Source: Chrysomallon squamiferum (taxonomy: Eukaryota; Mollusca; Gastropoda; Neomphalida; Peltospiridae). Taken from it: a DNA stretch of 20,000 nt. Made by a program: the position numbers and the translations under genes. Shown here in pieces: positions 1 to 8,089 of the stretch. The number at the start of each line of letters is the position of its first letter. Positions within the stretch are counted from its first letter, which is position 1. Location of the stretch: NCBI GenBank assembly GCA_012295275.1, contig CM022676.1:10533586-10553585 (forward strand), read 5' to 3'. The notes under the pieces are model-generated. The model was not told the DNA's origin. It was given only the letters and a program-made list of their open reading frames with translations, and ran no database searches.

Positions 1-170
1 TATCACGTGACCGTTGTGGAAACGTCCGCCCAGACAAGTCAGATGAGTTGAAATTAGCACGCATTTGTCTCTCCACTGCGCAGCCCTGATTGCTTGCACG
101 CGCTTGGAAATCAATTGCAACTGACGGCGTCGCTCATTGGCTATTGTCGTCTTCACGTCTGCTCTCAAAG

Positions 171-285
171 CCACTGACACGTCACGCGCAGTTCGCGTCA
201 AACGAGTCGACGAAGGCCGACAAGTGGCGAAAATTCTGGAACTTCTCGAACTGGTCGGCTGGGAAATGTTGCCGTCTTCTGACAG
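171..285 (+). CDS. Candidate internal exon A1 (unrecognised protein)
   Basis: GC-rich block ending in a textbook donor (GACAG|GTGAGT, GT at 286-287). In the frame that ends with two spare bases (phase 2) it reads a charged helical peptide containing VKRVDEG, then ILELLELVGWEMLP. There is no in-frame ATG after an upstream stop, so an acceptor is needed; the only reasonable one is the pyrimidine-rich stretch ending CTCAAAG at 170. A phase-2 end fits the candidate exon at 13492. It would also splice to the nearby acceptor at 1030, giving only a short tail to a stop at 1053-1055. Another frame with a phase-1 end stays open through that near acceptor for 48 more codons. The minus strand is open here too, so the coding call is weak. 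I do not recognise the family. Confidence 0.3.
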
Positions 286-453
286 GTGAGTTCGCTTTTT
301 GTATCTCAGTTTAAGGTTATTGTTCGTTTGTTTGTTTGTTTGTTTGTGTATTTGTTTGTTATCATCATCGTCATCAGTTTATTTGTTTATTTTATTTATT
401 CATTTATCATTATCTCATCATTATTATTATTGTTGTTGTTATTATTATTATTA

Positions 454-500
<47 letters not shown>

Positions 501-1030
501 GTCATCATTACCATTATTATTATTATTATCATTATTATAACTATTGTTGTTGTTGTTGTTATTATTATTATTTTTTCATCATCGTTATTATTTTTATCAT
601 TATCGTCACCATCATCATCATCATCATCATCATTATCATTATCGTCGTGAATACATTTTATCATTATTCATTACGTCATTACTATATTTTCCTTTGTTCC
701 TTCTTTCATAATTTTATTTTTTATTTATTTTATTTCATTTCCATTTATATTACTTCAGTTTGTAAATTTTGTTTTCTTCTAAAAATGTTTTCAGACATAG
801 CAGTCGTTTTTCGATGATGTTTGTTTAATTTTATTTATTCCAGAATGAACATTTATTTGATTTTATTTCGATGCATTTTTAAAACATACAGGTTGTCACA
901 ACGGTCGGAATAATAAGTCTTTAAAAAGCTGTAAATAAACAGTTTTAATGATCTGTCTACTCCTTGCGACAGCCCAATACATCTATTTCCCGTTCCGACC
1001 ACTTGTTCACACTATTTTCTTACCTGTCAG
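286..1030 (+). other. Candidate intron or ATT-rich spacer, copy 1
   Basis: Runs from the GTGAGT donor to a strong acceptor (TTTTCTTACCTGTCAG ending at 1030). Most of 417-655 is ATT/GTT/CAT triplet repeat and 323-352 is a GTTT repeat. 660-1010 is AT-rich unique sequence with no gene visible. Copy 2 has the matching donor and acceptor at 7133 and 7795. Confidence 0.4.
417..655. repeat. ATT/GTT/CAT triplet microsatellite, copy 1
   Basis: Interrupted (ATT)n with GTT and CAT variants. It yields long Leu, Tyr, Ile or Asn/Asp frames that are translation artefacts of the repeat. Confidence 0.97.
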
Positions 1031-1080
1031 TAGAGTGGTCTGGAGTGGTAACTAAATATGTCTTCTTTTCTATCGTTATT

Positions 1081-1128
1081 ACGACCGGGTTACGACCGGG
1101 TTACGATCAGGTTACGTTTAGACGTAAC
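1081..1128 (+). repeat. Three 11-bp repeats plus hairpin, copy 1
   Basis: ACGACCGGGTT occurs twice, followed by the variant ACGATCAGGTT (1081-1113). It overlaps a perfect 6-bp inverted repeat, GTTACG-TTTAGA-CGTAAC (1111-1128). It lies about 50 bp after the candidate acceptor. Confidence 0.85.
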
Positions 1129-1281
1129 TTGAAACGATATTTTTCAGTAAATCAAGTTTCATTTGTTTGCTTGTGACATATTACTCAGTGGTGTTGTTGT
1201 TGTTGTTATTGTTATTATTATTATTTTACTTCTACTGTAACACAGTATTATCAGAAATCATGATTTTATTTATCCAGTTTT

Positions 1282-1286
<5 letters not shown>

Positions 1287-1351
<65 letters not shown>
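1287..1351. repeat. (CT)n microsatellite
   Basis: Uninterrupted CT dinucleotides after a T-run. The equivalent array in copy 2 is at 8021-8086. Confidence 0.98.
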
Positions 1352-1354
<3 letters not shown>

Positions 1355-1585
1355 TATCGTGTACGAAACGGTTGTCTATCAGAATTGACGTAACTAAGGG
1401 AATACACTGAATATAAAATAACTATATTATACTAAAACAAATATTCCCTGATAAAGATAAAAAAAAAAGATTTGCATTTTCATTTTGTCTATTTTATCAC
1501 GCTACTTCATGAAAATCCTTGATAACGTTTTGTTTATAGTTGACTGTCAAAAACACAGAAAATTTTTCACACAGCTTTCATTAAA

Positions 1586-1642
1586 ACAACAACAACAACA
1601 ACAAAAAAATAATAATAATAATAAGAAGAAGAAGAAGAAGAA
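1586..1642. repeat. Compound (CAA)n-(AAT)n-(AAG)n microsatellite
   Basis: Three triplet repeats in series. Copy 2 has a longer AAG part at 8350-8383. Confidence 0.95.
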
Positions 1643-1911
1643 TTAAATAATACACCAAACACACGCTGCAAATTTAATAAAGCATGACAGGTTTTCGATT
1701 GTTTACTAAGTGCACGCGCACATGACGTAGATAACTCAGTTAATAACTCAGTAGATAACTCAGTTAATGGTGAACGTACACGATGCGGCTATGACGTCCA
1801 AAGACACTGGACGCCAGTTTGGCTTTAACCATTGAGATGTAGCACAGTTGAAAGAAAACACATTTCTAAGACCTGCCAAAATGAGGCAACGAGATACATG
1901 CTTAGCATAGT

Positions 1912-1914
<3 letters not shown>

Positions 1915-1988
<74 letters not shown>
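1915..1988. repeat. (GA)n microsatellite
   Basis: About 37 GA units, just upstream of the first CRE-like cluster. The equivalent in copy 2 is at 8639-8697. Confidence 0.98.
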
Positions 1989-1990
<2 letters not shown>

Positions 1991-2004
1991 CATTTGTTGC
2001 TTTG

Positions 2005-2074
2005 TTACGTCATAGTTGCTTTGTTGCTTTGTTACGTCATTGTTACGGCAAATCGAAATAGTACGATGACGTCA
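2005..2074. promoter_or_regulatory. CRE-like site cluster 1, copy 1
   Basis: TTACGTCA at 2005-2012 and again at 2032-2039 (27-bp duplication), then a perfect TGACGTCA palindrome at 2067-2074. These match the binding core of CREB/ATF bZIP factors. Copy 2 has only one TTACGTCA (8712) plus the palindrome (8747). Function is inferred from the motif only. Confidence 0.45.
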
Positions 2075-2139
2075 TCAGAGCGTCAGGTCTTTTTTCCCCT
2101 GTTATATGGTGAATGACTTAGTAGCTCTATATTCAGAAA

Positions 2140-2228
2140 TGATGGTGATGATGATACTGATGATCATGATAATTATGAATATGATGACAATAGGCTAATA
2201 ATAACAATAATAATAATAATTATAATAA
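2140..2228. repeat. GAT/AAT triplet-rich tract
   Basis: Impure GAT, then ATA and AAT triplets, at the left edge of the copy-1-specific segment. Confidence 0.8.
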
Positions 2229-2405
2229 AAATGCTATTATTTTGTCAGGAAGGAAAAATTACAAGGATATACTCTGACAAAAAAATAAAATGTTGAATGT
2301 GATTTAAAATAGTTTTAAATCATTTTAGTTTACAGTTCACATCCAATGATGATAAAATTAGCAACAAGAGATTGTGTATCCGTCCCTTCCCGTAAACAGT
2401 AAAAA
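2222..2405. other. 184-bp segment present only in copy 1
   Basis: Copy 2 passes directly from AAT to CAA triplets near 8900-8910, while copy 1 carries this AT-rich stretch; the offset between copies shifts by 184 between flanking anchors. It contains a perfect 9-bp inverted repeat, TTTTGTCAG at 2240-2248 and CTGACAAAA at 2274-2282, with a 25-nt loop. No gene is visible. It could be an insertion in copy 1 or a deletion in copy 2. Confidence 0.8.
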
Positions 2406-2444
2406 AAACAACAACAACAACATAACATATCCTTTAATAAACTA

Positions 2445-2502
2445 AACGGTAGCGCTTCTGACCGCAAATCAGAAGGTTGCGTGTTGGAATTACGTCGGGG
2501 TC
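2445..2502 (+). pseudogene. 5'-truncated tRNA-Trp-like pseudogene, copy 1
   Basis: Matches the intact tRNA-Trp of this window from the D loop (AACGGTAGCGC) to the 3' acceptor strand (CGGGGTC), but lacks the 5' acceptor strand and first D-stem half. The anticodon loop is CCGCAAA, putting GCA in the anticodon position with C instead of T at position 33. The T loop is altered (TTGGAAT), so it should not make a functional tRNA. Confidence 0.85.
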
Positions 2503-2688
2503 CCTATAATTTTAAATGAATCTAAATAGAAACAAAACCCTGACAGTACTCTGCCGGGATTTGATCCTTTAGTCCACCACGCTTGAGACCAGCTTTCTAA
2601 CAGTCAGTAACAAACAAAAAAACAAAACAACAACAGTGTAGTAATATGATAGGGGAAACAACTAAACTAGAGACATTAGTAGCACGGT

Positions 2689-2696
2689 ATGCAAAT
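2689..2696 (+). promoter_or_regulatory. Octamer motif ATGCAAAT
   Basis: Perfect POU/Oct-type octamer, also present in copy 2 near 9184. It is a single short match with no other support. Confidence 0.2.
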
Positions 2697-3260
2697 ACAA
2701 AAGCAACCCGAGGTATGGGCTCGTAGATGAGAATCTGTATAGTAATTGAAAACGAGAAACGTGTGGCAGATTTTCGCGATGAATAAAACCAGCACAGCGC
2801 GTTCTCGGCCAGTGACTAATTCAGACTTCCCCGTCGTTTCAGGATGATTGCCTTGTCTCCACAACAACAAACACTCGATCGTAGTAGATAAGCTTCATTT
2901 CCCGTTCTACTCATTGCTCTTGAACTGAAGCGTGTGTAAACGTACTGTGTCGCTGGTTTAATGAGTTATGTATGCAGTGTATGTGATTCCAGACTGCTGA
3001 TGATATACTGTCTGTCTGTCTGTTTGTCTGAACGTCTCTGTGAGTTTCTTGGTAATATTCGTGGTTTGGGTGTCTGCCCTCTCCACTCTGTATAACCGGT
3101 CTATCTATCTGTCTGTCTGTTTGTCTGTATTGTTGTCTGGTGTTTTTTTTCTTTCTTTCTATCGATCTATTTTTCTATCTTCTGTCCGCTTCTCTGTCTA
3201 CCTACCTTTCTTCTTTCTTTCTATTGGCCCAATTTCCTTCCAGTTTGTCTGCCTTTCTAT

Positions 3261-3261
<1 letters not shown>

Positions 3262-3304
<43 letters not shown>
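3262..3304. repeat. (TATC)n microsatellite
   Basis: Tetranucleotide array. The copy 2 equivalent at 9771-9842 is much longer. Upstream, 3000-3240 is pyrimidine-rich with TCTG and TTTC motifs and no gene. Confidence 0.98.
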
Positions 3305-3359
3305 AATTATATCCACATTTATTTAACTACATAATATTATAAATAATCTATTATATATC

Positions 3360-3455
3360 TATTATATATATGTATATATGTATGTATATATATATATATA
3401 TTTATATCTGTATATTTATTTATCATTCTATATATATACATGTATATATCGATAG
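3360..3455. repeat. (TA)n-rich tract, copy 1
   Basis: TATATG and TATA repeats. Copy 2 equivalent is 9900-9995. Confidence 0.9.
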
Positions 3456-3545
3456 ATATAAAGAAAGACACACACTATGTTCATAAAAAGATAGACACAC
3501 ATTATATACATAGAAAGATAGATAGAATGACAGATGGAAAGACAG

Positions 3546-3647
<102 letters not shown>

Positions 3648-3659
3648 TGAGACTGACTA

Positions 3660-4090
3660 AATAACGTTTTCTTTTTGTTGTACACAAACACATAACTGTC
3701 CGAGCTGATTGACTCCCATTGTCGTCTTTTCGCTGTTTGTGAATCCTCGTTTACACTAACCAGCTTCTGTGTTACCAGCAGTTTCCCTCAGCCAAATCTG
3801 TGCACGCAAATAAAGCTATTTTTATTACTGCCAGTAGCTGTTACCTACGTGAAAGAACCCATAGAAATTCTAAATGCTTCTTATATTTATTTTTTTATTA
3901 TTATTATTATTATTATTTTTGTTTTGTTTACAAGTCTCTTGTTACTATCATTAAATGACTTACTGGTGAAAAATAATGCTGCCGCGAAGGTCACAAGTTC
4001 AAATCACAGCTCAGGATGCATCACGAACGTTACTATAAAACAAGTCTATTTTAGTGGCTAGATAAGACGGTATTTCTGTGTTTAACCATT
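3660..4090. other. Unique AT-rich spacer, copy 1
   Basis: No gene seen. It has one ATT run (3895-3916) and a B-box-like stretch, AGTTCAAATCA, near 3996-4006 without tRNA folding. It is one of the more diverged parts between the copies. Confidence 0.5.
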
Positions 4091-4094
4091 ATAA

Positions 4095-4154
4095 TGACGT
4101 CATTAATATCGTGACGTCAGTTCTTATTATACGTCACTACATTTCTTGACGTCA
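4095..4154. promoter_or_regulatory. Phased CRE-like array, copy 1
   Basis: Four ACGTCA cores start at 4097, 4114, 4131 and 4149, that is, spacings of 17, 17 and 18 bp. Three are full TGACGTCA palindromes (4095-4102, 4112-4119, 4147-4154) and the third is TACGTCAC. This matches the CREB/ATF site. The regular spacing and the strict conservation in copy 2 suggest a composite regulatory element, about 440 bp upstream of the plus-strand tRNA-Trp. No binding evidence exists here. Confidence 0.55.
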
Positions 4155-4473
4155 TTTGCTTTAAAAAACTGGGGATTCGTTATTTTATCAGTCTGCTAGT
4201 TTCACGATTTCTTATCCCAGGATCTGTTCCAAGGAAAAGCTTGTCAAAGGCCGTGGTATATGTTAACCTGTTTACGGGGAGGCACATAAAAAATATTCTT
4301 CTCTGCTAATCGAAAAAGAGTAGTCCATGAGACTTTATCATTACCTGCACTGACATTTTGTATCATCCTATCTCGCTCTCTTTCTGTGATTTTTTTTTTT
4401 TGTCTTTATATCAAGGATTGTTATCTGTCTTTCTCTCTTCTATTAGTTTCTCTGTCATTTTATTTTGTTTATT

Positions 4474-4480
<7 letters not shown>

Positions 4481-4516
<36 letters not shown>
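4481..4516. repeat. (GT)18 microsatellite
   Basis: Pure GT array about 75 bp upstream of the tRNA gene. The copy 2 equivalent is 11032-11072. Confidence 0.98.
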
Positions 4517-4517
<1 letters not shown>

Positions 4518-4590
4518 CATGCGTACGGGTTGGACCGTATACATGTTTGTTAATGCTTAAATAATATTAATGCATAAAATGCAATTAAGT

Positions 4591-4662
4591 GACTTCGTGG
4601 CGCAACGGTAGCGCGTCTGACTCCAGATCAGAAGGTTGCGTGTTCGAATCACGTCGGGGTCA
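4591..4662 (+). tRNA. tRNA-Trp (CCA)
   Basis: 72 nt, intronless and fully foldable. Acceptor GACTTCG pairs with CGGGGTC (two G-U pairs), the D stem is GCGC/GCGC, the anticodon stem is TCTGA/TCAGA with loop CTCCAGA (anticodon CCA), the T stem is GCGTG/CACGT with loop TTCGAAT, and the discriminator base is A. The body is the animal nuclear tRNA-Trp type. A box (TGGCGCAACGG) and B box (GTTCGAATC) are intact, and a seven-T terminator starts 8 nt downstream. The CCA tail is not encoded, as is normal for nuclear genes. It supplies Trp-tRNA for cytosolic translation. It faces a second tRNA-Trp on the other strand 361 bp away. Confidence 0.98.
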
Positions 4663-4669
4663 TTACTAC

Positions 4670-4676
4670 TTTTTTT
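4670..4676 (+). terminator. Pol III terminator (T7)
   Basis: Run of seven T on the sense strand just after the tRNA 3' end. Confidence 0.9.
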
Positions 4677-4747
4677 CCATGTTAATGTTTTGTGTTTGTT
4701 TATTTTTATGCCCTACACTTTATTTATATATCTCTATATATAACAAC

Positions 4748-4768
4748 AATAAATAAATAAATAAATAA
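4748..4768. repeat. (AAAT)n microsatellite
   Basis: Between the two convergent tRNAs. Its length is the only difference between copies in this core. Confidence 0.95.
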
Positions 4769-5011
4769 GTTAGCAAGAACAAAATCAGATTTAACAATTA
4801 TTATCAGTAAATTGGCAAAACGGCTTCATTTGACTCATTTTCCGATCCTCCTTAGTGTTCGTATTAAGGATTTTCCCGTTCCAAACAGAGCTTAATAACA
4901 GTTTTGTTAAAAGATCATTGTTTGTAGCCTTGTTTTCTGTGAGAAAACGGACAGAATAAAATCCACGAAAGAAGTTTTAAAACTTAGTTTCAATGAAAAT
5001 TATTAAGATCG

Positions 5012-5016
5012 AAAAA
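5012..5016 (-). terminator. Pol III terminator (T5, minus strand)
   Basis: Five A on the plus strand, giving five T after the 3' end of the minus-strand tRNA-Trp. Confidence 0.8.
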
Positions 5017-5023
5017 TCTACAC

Positions 5024-5095
5024 TGACCCCGACGTGATTCGAACACGCAACCTTCTGATCTGGAGTCAGACGCGCTACCGTTGCGCCACAGAGTC
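5024..5095 (-). tRNA. tRNA-Trp (CCA), minus strand
   Basis: 72 nt on the minus strand. It is identical to the plus-strand gene over the body, with a different but still pairing 5' acceptor strand, GACTCTG against CGGGGTC. The anticodon loop is CTCCAGA (CCA), A and B boxes are intact, the discriminator is A, and a T5 terminator follows. The acceptor difference shows that it is a separate gene and not a mirror artefact. It converges on the gene at 4591-4662, so the pair also forms a 72-bp inverted repeat. Confidence 0.98.
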
Positions 5096-5160
5096 ACATG
5101 TTAAAAATGTTTTCATTAATATTTATTTAATCTTAGATACTACAGTGGTTTTGTGATCTA

Positions 5161-5198
5161 TCAGACTTTACTATTGCTCTAACCACTGAGCTACAGTT
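5161..5198 (-). pseudogene. tRNA 5'-half remnant (A box only), copy 1
   Basis: The minus strand reads TAGCTCAGTGGTTAGAGCA (5193 to 5175), a perfect tRNA D arm and A box of a different isotype from Trp. No matching anticodon stem, T arm or B box follows, so it is a tRNA half or decayed gene. It sits about 80 bp upstream of the minus-strand tRNA-Trp. Confidence 0.75.
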
Positions 5199-5298
5199 AA
5201 TGATATTTTAATGAACGGCAGAAAAATGAAATATTAAATTAATTTACTGAACGAACAACAAAAAGGTAAAATCCTTTTTAACGAACCTTCTTTTTCTT

Positions 5299-5326
5299 TC
5301 GTTCTTTCTTTCTTTCTTTCTTTCTT
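5299..5326. repeat. (TTTC)n microsatellite
   Basis: Short tetranucleotide run followed by ATT. It is about equal in both copies. The surrounding 5200-5510 is AT-rich with no gene seen. Confidence 0.9.
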
Positions 5327-5510
5327 TATTATTATTATTTTAATTTAATTTGAAATTTGTTTTTATAATTTTTCTTTTTTGTTTTAATTTGCGTTCTAAT
5401 AGGTCATTCTTTGCTCTCTTTTTTAATTTAATTTCTTTTCGTTTCTTTATTGTTTTTTTTCTTTCTTAATTATTCAAGAATATTAGAGAAAATCATTTGC
5501 TGTTTACAAC

Positions 5511-5514
<4 letters not shown>

Positions 5515-5594
<80 letters not shown>
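5515..5594. repeat. (AG)40 microsatellite
   Basis: Pure AG array. Copy 2 equivalent is 12080-12163. Confidence 0.99.
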
Positions 5595-5595
<1 letters not shown>

Positions 5596-5699
5596 AACAG
5601 AAATCCAAAATATTATAAAGAGACACAAAAACGCGCAAAATGTCATCTGTGTGATGAAAATAACTCTGCGGACGATGACGTAGATGAACATTGCTTGTA

Positions 5700-6125
5700 G
5701 CTACACTACTGCCAAGAACCGTTGCCAAGAACGATAATTAAAACTGAAAGGTTAATCAGCATTTGCCGCTCCTTGTCTAATTACCTCCCTTGAATATGTG
5801 CTCGAAATGCCGTCAAAGGATTACTGACTACGCTTCACAAATGCTTCGTTTTTGTCTCTTAATGTCTTTCATTTTAAATCAGTTATCTTATTTTATATAA
5901 AAAAATCTGTACCCCAGCTATTTAATATCGCTCAGTAAATTTATCGGGAAAGTTTCCCTTTATCAAATTATTCCAGTAAAATCAAGGCTTGAAGAAGTGA
6001 AGATCAGACTGTCACTTCGGCTCCAGCAGATTTAACAGTTTTTATGAAATTCGTAATTCTACTTTCAACACAGCAATTTGTAGTAACACAGAACACGCCT
6101 GTTTAATTTTCTTAATGTTAAACTG

Positions 6126-6128
<3 letters not shown>
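5700..6128. other. Unique spacer, copy 1
   Basis: No gene, RNA or repeat recognised. It differs from copy 2 at about a dozen positions, in sharp contrast to the identical segment to its left. Confidence 0.5.
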
Positions 6129-6202
<74 letters not shown>

Positions 6203-6213
6203 GAGAGAGAGAG
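6129..6213. repeat. (CT)n followed by short (GA)n
   Basis: About 35 CT units, then GTAGAGAGAGAGAG, able to fold back as a small hairpin. Confidence 0.95.
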
Positions 6214-6298
6214 GAAAAGAGAGAGACAGAATCAGAGATAGATAGACAGACACACAGACAGCCATATAGATAGATATAACCACTCTCTCCCTTCCTCG

Positions 6299-6301
<3 letters not shown>

Positions 6302-6377
<76 letters not shown>

Positions 6378-6387
6378 ATCTAACTTT

Positions 6388-6449
<62 letters not shown>

Positions 6450-6450
6450 G

Positions 6451-6518
<68 letters not shown>
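6302..6518. repeat. Interrupted (CT)n array at end of copy 1
   Basis: CT blocks at 6302-6374, 6391-6447 and 6455-6518, separated by a segment with the 12-mer CTATCTAACTTT (6376-6387) and by ATGTATG. Homology to copy 2 ends within this array. Confidence 0.95.
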
Positions 6519-6523
<5 letters not shown>

Positions 6524-6590
6524 ACGTGTGTAAGCCTGTGTTAGATACATATTAATTTATATGTCTAAGAGATCCTGCACAGAGAAAATA

Positions 6591-6655
<65 letters not shown>

Positions 6656-6847
6656 GTCTGTCTGTCTGTCTGTCTGTCTGCGAGTGTATGTGTGTATAAA
6701 TACACAGCCATTCATCTAACAATCTATCTGTATTTCAGTCCGACTGTTACACAGATAAACTATTAACACAACACGTCTTTAACTTCACGCTTACAAATTT
6801 TTGTCTCTTTTTCTCTCTCGGACACGCTCTCACAGCCGAAGTTCTCG
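6519..6847. other. Junction segment between the two copies
   Basis: Not found after copy 2. It contains a bipartite tetranucleotide array and unique flanks. It may be a true spacer, or the left part of copy 2 whose counterpart lies upstream of the window. Confidence 0.6.
6591..6680. repeat. Bipartite (TATC)n-(TGTC)n microsatellite
   Basis: About 16 TATC units pass without a break into TGTC units, an A-to-G switch in the repeat unit. Confidence 0.97.
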
Positions 6848-7017
6848 TATCACGTGACCGTTGTGGAAACGTCCGCCCAGACAAGTCAGATGAGTTGAAA
6901 TTAGCACGCATTTGTCTCTCCACTGCGCAGCCTTGATTGCTTGCACGCGCTTGGAAATCAATTGCAACTGACGGCGTCGCTCATTGGCTATTGTCGTCTT
7001 CACGTCTGCTCTCAAAG

Positions 7018-7132
7018 CCACTGACACGTCACACGGAGTTCGCGTCAAACGAGTCGACGAAGGCCGACAAGTGGCGAAGATTCTGGAACTTCTCGAACTG
7101 GTCGGCTGGGAAATGTTGCCGTCTGCTGACAG
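7018..7132 (+). CDS. Candidate internal exon A2, duplicate of exon A1
   Basis: Same block in copy 2, with donor GACAG|GTGAGC (GT at 7133-7134) and possible acceptor after CTCAAAG at 7017. The frame and phase are the same as A1. In the chosen frame the copies differ at Arg-Ala versus His-Gly, one synonymous Lys codon, and Ser versus Ala near the end, with no stops. If real, A1 and A2 are tandem, equal-phase exons that could be used alternatively. The best onward partner by phase is 13492-13573. The local acceptor at 7795 (pyrimidine run then CTGTCAG) is an alternative, with a stop at 7818-7820. Function is unknown. Confidence 0.32.
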
Positions 7133-7294
7133 GTGAGCTCGCTTGTTGTATCTCAGTTTAAGGTTATTGTTCGTTCGTTTGTTTGTTTGTGTATATGTGT
7201 GTTTGTTATCATCATCGTCATCAGTTTATTTGTTTATTTTATTTATTCATTTATCATTATCTCATTATTATTATTATTATTGTTATTGTTGTTG

Positions 7295-7335
<41 letters not shown>

Positions 7336-7795
7336 GTCATCATTACCATTATTATTATTATCATTATCATAACTATTATTGTTGTTGTTGTTATTATTAT
7401 TATTATTTTCATCATCTTTATTATTTTTATCATTATTCATTACGTCATTATTATATTTTCCTTTGTTTCTTCTTCATAATTTTATTTTTTATTTATTTTA
7501 TTTCATTTCCATTTATATTACTTCAATCTGTAATTTTTTTCTTCTAAAAATGTTTTCAGACATAGGAGTCGTTTTTCGATGATGTTTGTTTAATTTTATT
7601 TATTCCAGAATGAACATTTATTTGATTTTGTTTCGATGCATTTTTAAAACATACAGGTTGTCACAACGGTCGGAATAATAAGTCTTTAAAAAACTGTAAC
7701 TAAACAGTATTAATGATCTGTCTACTCCTTGCGACAGCAAAATACATCTATTTCCCGTTCCGACCACTTGTTCACACTGTTTTCTTACCTGTCAG
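7133..7795 (+). other. Candidate intron or ATT-rich spacer, copy 2
   Basis: Donor GTGAGC at 7133 and acceptor ending CTGTCAG at 7795. It is shorter than in copy 1 mainly because the triplet repeat is shorter. Confidence 0.4.
7262..7415. repeat. ATT/GTT triplet microsatellite, copy 2
   Basis: Counterpart of 417-655, lacking the CAT-rich end. Confidence 0.97.
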
Positions 7796-7845
7796 TAGAG
7801 TGGTCTGGAGTGGTAACTAATTATGTCTTCTTTTCTATCGTTATT

Positions 7846-7893
7846 ACGACCGGGTTACGACCGGGTTACGATCAGGTTACGTTTAGACGTAAC
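7846..7893 (+). repeat. Three 11-bp repeats plus hairpin, copy 2
   Basis: Exactly as at 1081-1128, with the hairpin at 7876-7893. Confidence 0.85.
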
Positions 7894-8017
7894 TTGAAAC
7901 GATATTTTTCAGTAAATCAAGTTTCATTTGTTTGCTTTTGACATATTACTCAGTGGTGTTGTTGTTGTTGTTGCTGTATCACAGTATTATCAGAAATCAT
8001 GATTTATTATTTATCCA

Positions 8018-8020
<3 letters not shown>

Positions 8021-8086
<66 letters not shown>
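8021..8086. repeat. (TC)33 microsatellite
   Basis: Pure TC array. Confidence 0.98.

Positions 8087-8089
<3 letters not shown>

Noticed and set aside
286-817. Long open frames of Leu, Tyr, Ile, Asn/Asp runs (also 7133-7582 and 15347-15892)
   Set aside because: They are translations of ATT/AAT microsatellites and occur in several frames at once.
2556-2611. tRNA-like stretch on the minus strand (GGATCAAATCCC)
   Set aside because: The D, anticodon and T stems do not pair well enough; kept only as a SINE hint.
2676-2870. Minus-strand open frame shared with 9162-9365
   Set aside because: The visible differences between the copies in this frame change amino acids (about six replacements), with no sign of constraint.
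3985-4010. B-box-like AGTTCAAATCA
   Set aside because: No A box, acceptor pairing or T stem around it.
5595-5699. Short frame ending CHLCDENNSADDDVDEHCL, looking like a Cys-pair tail
   Set aside because: It starts inside a GA array, has no clear exon boundary, and its identity between copies is explained by the homogenised segment.
6830-7048. Minus-strand 72-codon open frame over the GC-rich block
   Set aside because: No ATG start, the plus strand has the splice donor, and several other frames are open in the same block. Not excluded, but not supported.
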